NCBI GenBank assembly: GCA_048939265.1
Contig: JBHLPQ010000001.1
Span: 1-64,000, forward strand
Length of the DNA: 64,000 bases
Direction: 5' to 3'
From: Hodarchaeum sp048939265
GTDB taxonomy: Archaea; Asgardarchaeota; Heimdallarchaeia; Hodarchaeales; Hodarchaeaceae
The notes under the pieces were generated by a model. It ran no database searches, was not told the origin of the DNA, and saw nothing but the letters and a program-made list of their open reading frames with translations. The position numbers and the translations under genes are program-made. Below are positions 9,052 through 17,644 of the stretch, piece by piece (the first letter of the stretch is position 1; each line of letters starts with the position of its first letter).

Positions 9052-9079
9052 GATTTATCACCCTAAACTGATTTGTGAC

Positions 9080-9373
9080 CTATTCAAAAGCTCCTCCATG
9101 AATGACTGGAATAAAAGCTATTGTGTCTTCATTTTTCACCGTTGTGTTCATACCATTTAATACAGAAATTTCTTGTTGATTAATGAAAATTAAAAGAGAT
9201 CGTTTCGTCTCTAAAGACTCAGAAAAGAAACTTTTCAGTTCTTTGAATTTTGGATCTTTTATCAGCTCTGATACAATTTCTCGTAGAGATATCTCTGAAG
9301 AAATTTGGTAAGATAAGGATTGCTGTTTTAAGTCATATTGTAAAGATCCTAAGAATAGGAGGCGTGCGATCAT
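9080..9373 (-). CDS. MoaD/ThiS-like ubiquitin-fold protein
   Basis: These beta-grasp proteins carry sulfur as a C-terminal thiocarboxylate (molybdopterin, thiamine, tRNA thiolation) or serve as protein modifiers (SAMPs). The 97 residues end in 'IAFIPVIHGGAFE': the di-glycine is followed by three extra residues rather than being terminal. A protease would have to expose Gly-Gly before activation, as for ubiquitin precursors. The N-terminal beta strand 'IARLLFLGSLQY' and the '...NGMNTTVKNEDTIAFIP' block fit the fold. It starts 28 bases after the 3' end of tRNA-Gly, on the same strand, and precedes argF by 28 bases. Its partner E1-like enzyme is not in the window. Confidence 0.8.
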   Translation of the reverse strand: MIARLLFLGSLQYDLKQQSLSYQISSEISLREIVSELIKDPKFKELKSFFSESLETKRSLLIFINQQEISVLNGMNTTVKNEDTIAFIPVIHGGAFE

Positions 9374-9401
9374 GGGAACATCAGTTTCATTACTTGGAGG
9401 A

Positions 9402-9503
9402 TGCGCCGACCGGGAGTTTCAGTAATGCTCTAATTAAGATTACATTTGAACCCGGGTCACCAGCTTGGGAGGCTGGAGTCCTACCAAACTAGACTATCGG
9501 CGC
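9402..9503 (-). tRNA. tRNA-Gly (anticodon CCC) with a T-loop intron
   Basis: Read on the minus strand, the gene has acceptor GCGCCGA/TCGGCGC with discriminator A, D-arm GTCT..AGGAC with GG in the loop, anticodon stem CCAGC/GCTGG around loop CTCCCAA (anticodon CCC), and T-stem CCGGG/CCCGG. The T-loop is split: exon 1 (9445-9503) ends TTCAAA and exon 2 (9402-9415) begins T, giving TTCAAAT after splicing. The spliced RNA is 73 nt. The 3' CCA is not encoded. All stems are complete, so this is a working gene rather than a pseudogene. Confidence 0.92.
9416..9444 (-). other. 29-nt BHB intron in tRNA-Gly, between positions 59 and 60
   Basis: The intron and flanks fold into a full bulge-helix-bulge. 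The outer helix is the T-stem CCGGG/CCCGG, the central 4-bp helix is TTCA/TGAA, the two 3-nt bulges are AAT (5') and ACT (3'), and the inner helix is GTAAT/ATTAC. Cutting between the second and third base of each bulge removes exactly 29 nt and restores a normal 7-nt T-loop. This is the known substrate geometry of the archaeal tRNA splicing endonuclease. Confidence 0.88.
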
Positions 9504-9591
9504 ATGATAATTGGCTATTTAAACAATTTTTAGTGTGAATTTAAATGAAATGTCCTGCAACGTGGAAAAAATAAAATCAAAAACATAATCT

Positions 9592-10335
9592 TTAACGAAA
9601 CACGTCAGTTTGACGATCCCTAATCAAAATTGTAGTAGAAATATCATCTTCTTCATATTCCACTCCCCGTACAATAATAACTGGTGTTCCCTCGTCAGAT
9701 TGCCCCATCACAAGACCTGCTGCCGCAGCTACTTCATCCGCTTTAGCAACAACAGTTGATTTTAATTCATATCCAAAAAGATCTTTTCGTCCCCTTAAAT
9801 CGTCAATAGGATTAATTCCTGCAACTCCAATGGCAACGTTGACCGTACCTGCTCTGAGAGGGCGACCAAAGGTATCAGAAATAATAACAGCAACATTTAT
9901 CCCTAATTCTTTGAATATTCGGTCTCTTATCCGTTTTGCTGATAAATCAGGATCATTAGGAAGACCAATAACAGTTTCACCTGGAGTGTTGGATTTATCT
10001 ACGCCACTATTAGCACAAATAAAGCCGTGTTTAGTCGCAGTTATCAGGACATGCTCATTCATACGAATGATCTCACTACTCTCTTGAAGAATGACCTCAA
10101 TTTTTCTTGGATCCTTATCTTGAAGCTCCGCAACAGATAACGCGAAGGAACTTGGATTAATTTCAGCAAGGTTGTATACTTTATTCTCCGCTTTGGAAAC
10201 AATGGTATGAGCAATGACAAGGATATCGTCATTTTCCAATGTAATTTTCCGTAATTCTGTAACCAAGATACTCTCGAGATCATCTCCTGGATTAATAAGA
10301 GGAAAGTCTCGAAGAGGAAAAATTGTGACTAACAT
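9592..10335 (-). CDS. cofE: Coenzyme F420-0:gamma-glutamyl ligase
   Basis: CofE adds gamma-linked glutamates to F420-0 using GTP, finishing the deazaflavin hydride carrier. Family motifs visible are 'DILVIAHTIVSKAE' (about 37-50), 'CANSGVDKSNT' (about 106-116), 'VAVIISDTFGRPLRAGTVNVAIG' region (about 149-171) and 'DDLRGRKDLFGYEL' (about 178-191). The 247-residue length matches the single-domain archaeal enzyme without the C-terminal oxidoreductase domain of actinobacterial FbiB. It lies upstream of tRNA-Gly on the same strand. It implies that the organism makes F420; no F420-using enzyme is in this window. Confidence 0.95.
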   Translation of the reverse strand: MLVTIFPLRDFPLINPGDDLESILVTELRKITLENDDILVIAHTIVSKAENKVYNLAEINPSSFALSVAELQDKDPRKIEVILQESSEIIRMNEHVLITATKHGFICANSGVDKSNTPGETVIGLPNDPDLSAKRIRDRIFKELGINVAVIISDTFGRPLRAGTVNVAIGVAGINPIDDLRGRKDLFGYELKSTVVAKADEVAAAAGLVMGQSDEGTPVIIVRGVEYEEDDISTTILIRDRQTDVFR

Positions 10336-10478
10336 CGACTTTAAAATCCTAAAAAGAGTATTTAAGCCTCAGACCGCTCATCGTTCATCATTAATAACTT
10401 CTGTTCCCTAAGCTGTCATCATTGGCAGGACTGATATTAAATTAAATCTCAGATTAATATATATTTGTAGCTTACAAA

Positions 10479-11243
10479 CTAAATTCCAAACTCTGAGGGG
10501 CGAGTTTTTACCTGTTCTGTTAGATCTTGTAACAATCGTCGTACTTTCTCGGTTTGCGTAGTATTCCCCACTTTGTGGTATTTTTCGTGAGCTTTTGCAA
10601 GGAGATCGATTACTTCCTTAACATTTTCTCGGGCACTTATTAATGCTCTTGCTCGTTGATATAGTGCATGGGCCTCATATCGTGTTGGATCTTCTCGTCC
10701 TAATTTGAACTCCTCGACTGCTTTCTCCAAATAATATGCCTTATCAAAATTTGAATCCATCGCTGCTGCTCTTTGTACAAATGAGCGAGCCCGAGCTCGG
10801 GCTGCTTCCATTTCTAGACCCGTTGTTTGATAAAGAGCAGCTGCAGATTCATATAAACGTGCTGATTCGATAAATTCCCCTTCTTTGGCTTTAACTTTAG
10901 CAAATTCTCCTTGAGTTTGAGCTTGAATGGTTCTAGCTTGTTTTGCTTCTTCAGAAAACCCCTCTGTTGAGAATTTAACATTCGCTTTTCCAAAACATCG
11001 GATTGCATCTAGAAGATTCATATCAAGCATATTTATGTAACCCTTGGCACAAAATTGATACGCTTCAGCTCTCTGACTGAGTTTCTTCTGATCTCCACCT
11101 TTGAATAACTTTGAGGCCTTTTTAAAACTCTCTAAAGCCTCGTCATAGCGCTGAGTTTCATAAAAAACTATTCCTTGATCGAATTCCTCTTGTGCTTTTT
11201 TGGTTTTACTTCCTTTGAATAATGGTATACCCGTCAACTCCAT
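10479..11243 (-). CDS. TPR-like helical repeat protein
   Basis: I do not recognise a named family. The 254 residues are nearly all helical, with repeated Tyr/Ala/Leu-spaced hairpins such as 'DQGIVFYETQRYDEALESF' (about 22-40) and 'ESARLYESAAALYQTTGLEM' (about 126-145) typical of tetratricopeptide repeats. There is no signal peptide or membrane span, so a cytosolic scaffold role is likely. Two other helical-repeat proteins of similar style occur at 31396-32619 and 54798-55691. It is divergent from the large surface-protein cluster. Confidence 0.7.
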   Translation of the reverse strand: MELTGIPLFKGSKTKKAQEEFDQGIVFYETQRYDEALESFKKASKLFKGGDQKKLSQRAEAYQFCAKGYINMLDMNLLDAIRCFGKANVKFSTEGFSEEAKQARTIQAQTQGEFAKVKAKEGEFIESARLYESAAALYQTTGLEMEAARARARSFVQRAAAMDSNFDKAYYLEKAVEEFKLGREDPTRYEAHALYQRARALISARENVKEVIDLLAKAHEKYHKVGNTTQTEKVRRLLQDLTEQVKTRPSEFGI

Positions 11244-11712
11244 GATCCTATATTTTCTAAACCCCTGAGATTTGTTAAATACCTTTTTATTTCCAGCTTT
11301 GTAAGATTATCGTTGGTCAAAAATTTTTTCTAAGATCGAAGGCTAGGAGGAATATGTTTCATTCCAAGGAGAATCTTTGAATCATAATTTTCAATGATAA
11401 AATGTCATGATTGATGCCTATACGTCTCCTAGATAATTCGTTTTGATGACTATTTCTGGAAGGATGCTTCAATTCGAACAACTTTCAGTAATAATTACTA
11501 TAGAAATAGTGCTTGAAAAACCTCGATGCTGATAAAAAACAAGATCACTATCTAATTAGTCATATGAAATAAAAAGGGGTTTTCTTTAAAAAAGATAATT
11601 TATTCTATTCATTCGATATGGATAGATAAATAAAGAAAGGTAAATATTCAAGAAGTTAAGAAATACTTTCTCGCATCGCTCTCCAACTTTTAAAATAAAC
11701 AGGAACTACTCC
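11244..11712. other. Divergent intergenic region
   Basis: This 469-base AT-rich stretch separates the TPR gene from the giant surface protein and should hold both promoters. I see no ORF, tRNA or strong hairpin. A TTTTAAAATA stretch at about 11688-11697 is too close to the 11713 ATG to be its TATA box. Confidence 0.35.
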
Positions 11713-14700
11713 ATGAAAATTATAACAGAGGATCCTCTTTTTGGTGGAATAAAAGTGAAAAGAATACAAAACAATAAAATCTTCTTCCTCTTCATAGTAT
11801 TATTATTTACCTATTCAGCTCAGGGATTCATTCAGTTTTTTCAAACTGAGTCTATAGATTCCCACTCTTCTTCATTAGGTAATAGACAAGTCCCACCCCT
11901 TCAGGAAAATGGTCTTTCATCCTCCTCTTCTCCACGTACTGGGATCATTCCACCTTCAGGCTCTCGTCACTCTCCTCGGGCTGGTGTAAACGAAATAGTT
12001 GATGGAGGGTTTGTTTATTTTCCTGGTGACACGATTCACATCAGAAATCGGTTTAATATTCCTAACTATGATTTTGCAATATTATCTCAAAGGATTGATA
12101 TTTATCTATTCAATAGTAGTGATACTCCCGAAAATGTCTCAACCCACTTCGTCAAGTCAGATTATACTAATGGTTCGAGACCCGCCGAAGAACCCTCAAT
12201 TTCGGATGATCCTCAACTTGGCTGGCTTGATACCACATTTCAAATTCCCACTTGGACAGAATTAAATGCTATGGGTATCGATGCTGATGATAATGTAACA
12301 ATTTACCAATTCTATCCCTCATACAATGTAACTTCTGAAATCTCTGGATGCCCACCTTTTAATCGAACTGATTCTTTTATCATTAGTGGCTATGCCATGT
12401 TTTCTGTTGATGCTCCTGGTTTGGTGAATCCTATTAGTGGGGACAATAGCTTTCGGCAGGGAGAAAATGCCACCGCTTCATTAACCGCAATTTCAGGGGT
12501 AGATCCTGTACCAGACGTAGCAGTTGACTGTTCCCTCTATTTCAGTAATGATATAGAAATTCTAAATGGAACCAATGGGTTCAACTATTATCTTCAAGAT
12601 TCGTTGGGAAATCCATCAACTACAACAGATTCGAATGGTAAGATCTACTTATTCGTGAATACAACCTATCCTACCACGTCTGAGAATGATTATTATTGTA
12701 ATGTTACAGCCAATTTCGATGGAACTGGTTTTTACACTAGTAATTACGTTCCTGGCAATCCAAGCACTAATACAGAGACAGCCTCGGTTGATTTCACGAT
12801 TGATAATCAGGAAGACATCGTATCTATTGATTTTATATCTGCCATTGGCGATACATCTGGTTGGCCAAAAGGGGAGAATGATTCCTGGCCCCTGAATCCC
12901 CCACTTGAAAACATCACGATTGTGACATTTAGAGTTCAAGCTACTACCTCGTATAATGGGACCTCAACTCCCTATATCCTTGAGGGCATTCCTGTTAACG
13001 TAACTTTAGATTTCGGGGGTGGTTGGCCAGCAGGGGTAACCCTCAGTGCTGTCCCAGGATTTTCGTATAATGGTAGCTGGGCTTTCACTAATAGTGCTGG
13101 ACTTGTCCAATTTAATATCACTGCGATATATCCTACTTATTATGGTCAAAAAACCCCAACTATTATTGCGAGGGCAAATTTGCAGAATAATTCAGCTTTA
13201 TCCTACCCCTATTCTTCTGTTTTATTGCCCCATCGTTTTCTGACTTCTGCGACTGGTGTTAATGCTACCACTTCCAAAGTGATCAGTATTGACCATGATT
13301 TTTGGATTGGAGAGATTTCCTCTTCGCTAAACGACACTAGTATCCGACCAGGAGAAGGAGCGAGACTAGCGACGCAAATCTATGCTTATGGGGATTATTA
13401 CGATGACCAATACCATCAGTCAATCTCTCCAATTGGCACCCTTCCTGTGAAAATTGAATTAATCCAACAGATTCCTGGCGTTAGTATTATTAATACGAAT
13501 CCTGTTGCTCCGAATCCGGGCTACCACTATACGGATATAAATGGCTGGATATATGTGGATATTAGCACAACCTTTGGGGTCACTCCTGAATACTATCTCA
13601 ACCTGGGAATTAAAATAACGGTCGATTTTGAAAATGATTCAAATCCCCGCTTGATTGGTCCGTATCATGCTGGTTATGATACTTTTGCAGAATTCGACAA
13701 AACATGGAATACAATCCAGAGAAATCTTGACATTGATGCTAATTATATACTTTGTAACATCTACACAAGAGATCTTATTGAGAACGGAATATCCTACCCT
13801 TCTTCTAGCACAGAAGCAAAAATCCTCCGTCCAGGTGACGTCTTGGATGTTTATTTTGAGGTCGAAGAGGTCATAGAGGCTATTTCTTTAGGGAGTATTC
13901 CTGTAAACGTCTCACTGAGTGTCTCTGATCCAGAGGTCTCAATAGGATTCATTTATTCTGATGGTGAAGCAAGACCGAACTACCATAAAACAAGAAGTGA
14001 TGGATATATAGCGATTCGTGTCACCACTACCAGTAGTCTAAAACCTCAAGTAATTCAACTCAAAGCAATAGCCGATTTTGCCAATGACTCTTTGCCCTGG
14101 CATGTAGGCCCGAAAAATTACACTCAATTCATTGGGAATAGCTCATATTCTGAGATCATTTTTGACATTACTATTAATCCTCAATATTTTACGGGCAGTA
14201 TTTATAGGCCTAATCCATCTATAAATCCGAATGCCTCGTTAGTCGTTCAAGGCGAAACCTTTGAAATCAGATTTGATTTAAGGCTCACTTTTCACAATAC
14301 TGGAGAAATTCTTCCCCTGGCCAATGCTCTCATTGACGGAATCTCCATTACTCTCCTAGTAAACGGTACAACGAACTACGGCCTTTATAAGATGCGAGTG
14401 CTAAATGAGACTCTTTTAGAAGCCTCCAGTCAAAACACTGTTGATAGCACAGTAATTTTTTATGTCCAAACAAATGTTTCAGGGTCCACTGTAGAAGATA
14501 CATACAATATCTCTGCTAGCGCTAATTTTGGAGCTGCTAAGGGATGGATTTATAATATTACTCATCCGTCGGTACCTACAGGGGAATTGTCAGGAGACTG
14601 GGTCAATGGTTCCTCCGCAGCTGATTTTGCTCACATTAAAAACATTAATATTATCGTTCGGAATATTGACAAAATCACTACTAGAATGGGGGAAATTACT

Positions 14701-16914
14701 GATGGATCTCATACTGATGCGGGATTCAATGCTCTTTCAGACCACTATGAGGTCTATAGAGGGACAAGCTCGATAAATGTGACTGGTGATTATTTAGACT
14801 CTGAAACTAAGGGAGGTATTTATCCAGCCACTATTGTCATCTCGTTCAATTACACAGGGGGTACTTATGATCATCCAACTACAACCTCTACTGATGCAAA
14901 TGGCGAATTTTTTGTGATTGTTACCATACCTAACTGGTTCCCATTAGAAAACATTACCATATATTGTTGGGATCAAGGAAACCCAATTCCAAGAGAAGGA
15001 CGAACAGGTGTATCTAACGTTAGGGTAGTTTCCACTATTGATTTAACTTATAATCTGAGCGGTTTCACGGGTAACTCTGTTTTTATAGGGGAAAGCGTGA
15101 CCGTTTCTGGAACAATAACGGATGACCAAGGGAATGATATATCTGCATATTTGGTTAACAGTTTACGTGTAAGTGGGTGGAATGGAACTCATGAATTTGC
15201 GCCTATAGTAGGAAGTGCTACAGGTACAAACTATAATCTAGTTTATCTAACACCATATGACTTTACTGGGGATAGTCTGATTATAAGGTTAAACATCACT
15301 GACAATCCACAGCTCCTTCATTATCGATTGAATTCTGCAGAACAACTCATCAATATCTACCATGATTTCGAAATCATCTCCCTACAAATCTATTTTCCCT
15401 CTAATGATACTCTTGTCGACATTAGCAATAATAGCATATATTTAATTACTGGAATCATGAATCGAGACATTGAATTAAGGGGAACACTTCAAGATTCTAC
15501 TGGACGTACACTTTGGGGGAAATGGATACATGATTTCTGGAATGAATCAAGTATGTTACCTCAGCTCGTAAATATCGATGGAAATTATTCCCTAACTCGT
15601 GCATTTCCAGGATGGGAAAATATCACATCCTTCAGCTGGAGCATTTATCATGAGTTAGACAATGGTTCCCTGCTGGAAAAGCGTTATTCCATTACTCTGC
15701 AATGGGAGGTTTACGATGAGACTCCTCCCTCAATAGTCATAATTGATCCAGTAACCATTGGGAGCCTAGCAATTCTCTCAGAAAATGCTACTACAATACT
15801 CAATGCTACTGTTTTTGACCCTGATTCAGGATCAGGGGTTGTTTCAGTTGGTCTTGGTAGTGTAATTCTTTGGATTGATGGAACAAGCTATCCAACAACT
15901 CAAAACGGACAGAACTACTTTTATAACTGGGATACTGCAAGTCCAGAGGATAAAACCTATAACATCACAGTCGAAGCTTTTGATTTAGGAAATAATCAGT
16001 ATTCAACCGAGATCACAGTTGTTTTTGATATTATTGACCCCACAGCAACCATACAATACGATAGTAATAATAGTTATCTTATGGTTGACTCATCAGGGGT
16101 TGTAAGTATTTCAGGTTCCTTAGCTGACTCGGCTTCAGCATCAGGGGAAAATAGTGGTGTGGATAACTCCTCAATTAGCCTCATTATCCGAAATGATGCT
16201 TCAATAGTCCACACTCTCTCTAGTGGAGATCTTAATATTGATCAAGATACCTATTCGTATAATTGGCAAATATATGATCCTATTACTCTGATTCGGGATC
16301 CCCGTTACACCTCAGAAGTTGCCTGGACATTAATCTTAACTGTTAATGATAGTATTGGAAATTCGTTACAGATTGTAGAATCGGTGAACCTTGACAATGT
16401 TGACCCTGATTTGATAATTTCTCAAGAGCCCGATTTAACAGTCGATGAAGATGTTGAAATTGCAGTAATTTTCACGGACGCAGTAGATCCCACTGATTTA
16501 GGAAGTGGCGTTAACACTGATACCTTAGAATTCGAGCTGGTATCTGAGGATACACAGGATGTTCTTTCCTCTTACACTGCCTCTGACACTCAAGTAACCT
16601 TGAGCTCCACAAGTGCATCCTTGAAACTAGATATTTCATCCGAGCCAGATGGTGATTACTTCATTAGGACAAGGATAGCGGATAATACCGCGAATATACA
16701 AGAAGTATCTTCCAGAGTCTTTACCATTTTTCATGCACCAGAGACATCTGCACCCCCTCAAACCTCAGAACCCTCAGGTCCGAATGGTACTCAACCCCAA
16801 GTGGTTTTCAGAGTTAATCTATTTCAGTTAATTCTATTTCCCACTTTGGCGATGGGGGGCGGTGTAGGTGTAGCAGCTTTGTATGAGAGAGTCAAAAAAA
16901 TGCGAAATTTATGA
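11713..16914 (+). CDS. Giant secreted, membrane-anchored Ig-like surface protein
   Basis: 1733 residues. An N-terminal hydrophobic segment (about 22-38) after a basic stretch looks like a signal sequence. A Ser-rich region (about 55-95) follows, then about 1500 residues of repeated beta-sandwich-type units rich in Thr, Asn and Gly with many NxS/T sequons. Phrases such as 'NATVFDPDSGSGV' and 'VFDIIDPTATI' recall bacterial Ig-like/cadherin-like repeats. A Pro/Ser/Thr stalk (about 1675-1697) leads to a C-terminal membrane helix (about 1703-1722) and a short basic tail. It is probably an extracellular adhesin or surface-layer component. It heads a co-directional run with the DUF4129-like, DUF4350-like, MoxR and DUF58 genes, so these may assemble or monitor it. 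No enzyme motif was seen. Confidence 0.8.
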   Translation: MKIITEDPLFGGIKVKRIQNNKIFFLFIVLLFTYSAQGFIQFFQTESIDSHSSSLGNRQVPPLQENGLSSSSSPRTGIIPPSGSRHSPRAGVNEIVDGGFVYFPGDTIHIRNRFNIPNYDFAILSQRIDIYLFNSSDTPENVSTHFVKSDYTNGSRPAEEPSISDDPQLGWLDTTFQIPTWTELNAMGIDADDNVTIYQFYPSYNVTSEISGCPPFNRTDSFIISGYAMFSVDAPGLVNPISGDNSFRQGENATASLTAISGVDPVPDVAVDCSLYFSNDIEILNGTNGFNYYLQDSLGNPSTTTDSNGKIYLFVNTTYPTTSENDYYCNVTANFDGTGFYTSNYVPGNPSTNTETASVDFTIDNQEDIVSIDFISAIGDTSGWPKGENDSWPLNPPLENITIVTFRVQATTSYNGTSTPYILEGIPVNVTLDFGGGWPAGVTLSAVPGFSYNGSWAFTNSAGLVQFNITAIYPTYYGQKTPTIIARANLQNNSALSYPYSSVLLPHRFLTSATGVNATTSKVISIDHDFWIGEISSSLNDTSIRPGEGARLATQIYAYGDYYDDQYHQSISPIGTLPVKIELIQQIPGVSIINTNPVAPNPGYHYTDINGWIYVDISTTFGVTPEYYLNLGIKITVDFENDSNPRLIGPYHAGYDTFAEFDKTWNTIQRNLDIDANYILCNIYTRDLIENGISYPSSSTEAKILRPGDVLDVYFEVEEVIEAISLGSIPVNVSLSVSDPEVSIGFIYSDGEARPNYHKTRSDGYIAIRVTTTSSLKPQVIQLKAIADFANDSLPWHVGPKNYTQFIGNSSYSEIIFDITINPQYFTGSIYRPNPSINPNASLVVQGETFEIRFDLRLTFHNTGEILPLANALIDGISITLLVNGTTNYGLYKMRVLNETLLEASSQNTVDSTVIFYVQTNVSGSTVEDTYNISASANFGAAKGWIYNITHPSVPTGELSGDWVNGSSAADFAHIKNINIIVRNIDKITTRMGEITDGSHTDAGFNALSDHYEVYRGTSSINVTGDYLDSETKGGIYPATIVISFNYTGGTYDHPTTTSTDANGEFFVIVTIPNWFPLENITIYCWDQGNPIPREGRTGVSNVRVVSTIDLTYNLSGFTGNSVFIGESVTVSGTITDDQGNDISAYLVNSLRVSGWNGTHEFAPIVGSATGTNYNLVYLTPYDFTGDSLIIRLNITDNPQLLHYRLNSAEQLINIYHDFEIISLQIYFPSNDTLVDISNNSIYLITGIMNRDIELRGTLQDSTGRTLWGKWIHDFWNESSMLPQLVNIDGNYSLTRAFPGWENITSFSWSIYHELDNGSLLEKRYSITLQWEVYDETPPSIVIIDPVTIGSLAILSENATTILNATVFDPDSGSGVVSVGLGSVILWIDGTSYPTTQNGQNYFYNWDTASPEDKTYNITVEAFDLGNNQYSTEITVVFDIIDPTATIQYDSNNSYLMVDSSGVVSISGSLADSASASGENSGVDNSSISLIIRNDASIVHTLSSGDLNIDQDTYSYNWQIYDPITLIRDPRYTSEVAWTLILTVNDSIGNSLQIVESVNLDNVDPDLIISQEPDLTVDEDVEIAVIFTDAVDPTDLGSGVNTDTLEFELVSEDTQDVLSSYTASDTQVTLSSTSASLKLDISSEPDGDYFIRTRIADNTANIQEVSSRVFTIFHAPETSAPPQTSEPSGPNGTQPQVVFRVNLFQLILFPTLAMGGGVGVAALYERVKKMRNL

Positions 16915-17064
16915 AAATCAGGTCACCAAAAATATACGTCAATACTGACATATTTATATGAATAAGTAATATAAATCAGAAAAGAAATTAAAAGTAATAT
17001 TGGTATTAAATCGTCTACTCATCTAGATTAGTTAATAGAAGGACAAGAAAGACCAAAAAACATT

Positions 17065-17592
17065 ATGAGAATTGTGATAGGAATGAAAGAACTAAATTAT
17101 TTTGCCCAAGTATTAAATCTATTTGATCTACTTCTACCTATTATTGTTGTTGGTGGTTTAATTATTGGAATTGTGTTGTTCTATTTTCGACGACAAATTA
17201 TGGAGACCATCGGAGGAGGAGGAGTAAAGAAAACTATTCTGGAACAAGAAATTGAACAACGCCTTGTTCAAATTCGACAATTGGCACGACAACAAATGTT
17301 TAGAGAAGCATCGATCCTCATGTGGCAAACGATGACTCTTGCATCTGAAGGTTTTCTTGGTATTGGTCGTACACCGAATGAATCCGCACGTCAACTCGGT
17401 GTTAGACTGATGAATCGTGGGGATTTAGATCCGAGCGCTATTAATGCTATTGTGATGGTTTTTGAAAAAGCCCGATACAGTCAAGCTCCTCTTACAACTC
17501 AGGAATTCAAAGATGGATTGTCGGGACTTCATCAATTCCTTCAAACAGCCACATCTGTTGGTGAGATAGCTGAAGTAGCTGAAGAGTATTGA
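17065..17592 (+). CDS. DUF4129-like single-span membrane protein
   Basis: The 175 residues have one N-terminal membrane helix (about 17-40), a basic stop-transfer stretch and a helical cytosolic part. 'RTPNESARQLGVRL' (about 112-125) and 'VMVFEKARYSQAPLT' (about 138-152) match the C-terminal DUF4129 pattern of TPREYA... then FExARYS. DUF4129 domains often end transglutaminase-like (TgpA) membrane proteins encoded with MoxR and DUF58; here the domain stands alone with no transglutaminase. A second in-frame ATG at 17083 is an alternative start. It is the second gene of the cluster, before the DUF4350-like gene. Confidence 0.7.
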   Translation: MRIVIGMKELNYFAQVLNLFDLLLPIIVVGGLIIGIVLFYFRRQIMETIGGGGVKKTILEQEIEQRLVQIRQLARQQMFREASILMWQTMTLASEGFLGIGRTPNESARQLGVRLMNRGDLDPSAINAIVMVFEKARYSQAPLTTQEFKDGLSGLHQFLQTATSVGEIAEVAEEY

Positions 17593-17644
17593 TCATTTAC
17601 ATATAACTGATGAGATTAATATAGTAAAGACTAAGTGAGACTTT

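Noticed and set aside
9250..9492. Plus-strand ORF across the MoaD-like gene and tRNA-Gly
   Set aside because: It is antisense to two well-supported genes and its product has no recognisable content.
11460..11500. tRNA T-loop (GTTCGAAT on the minus strand)
   Set aside because: The flanking bases do not form a T-stem and no acceptor or anticodon arm is nearby.
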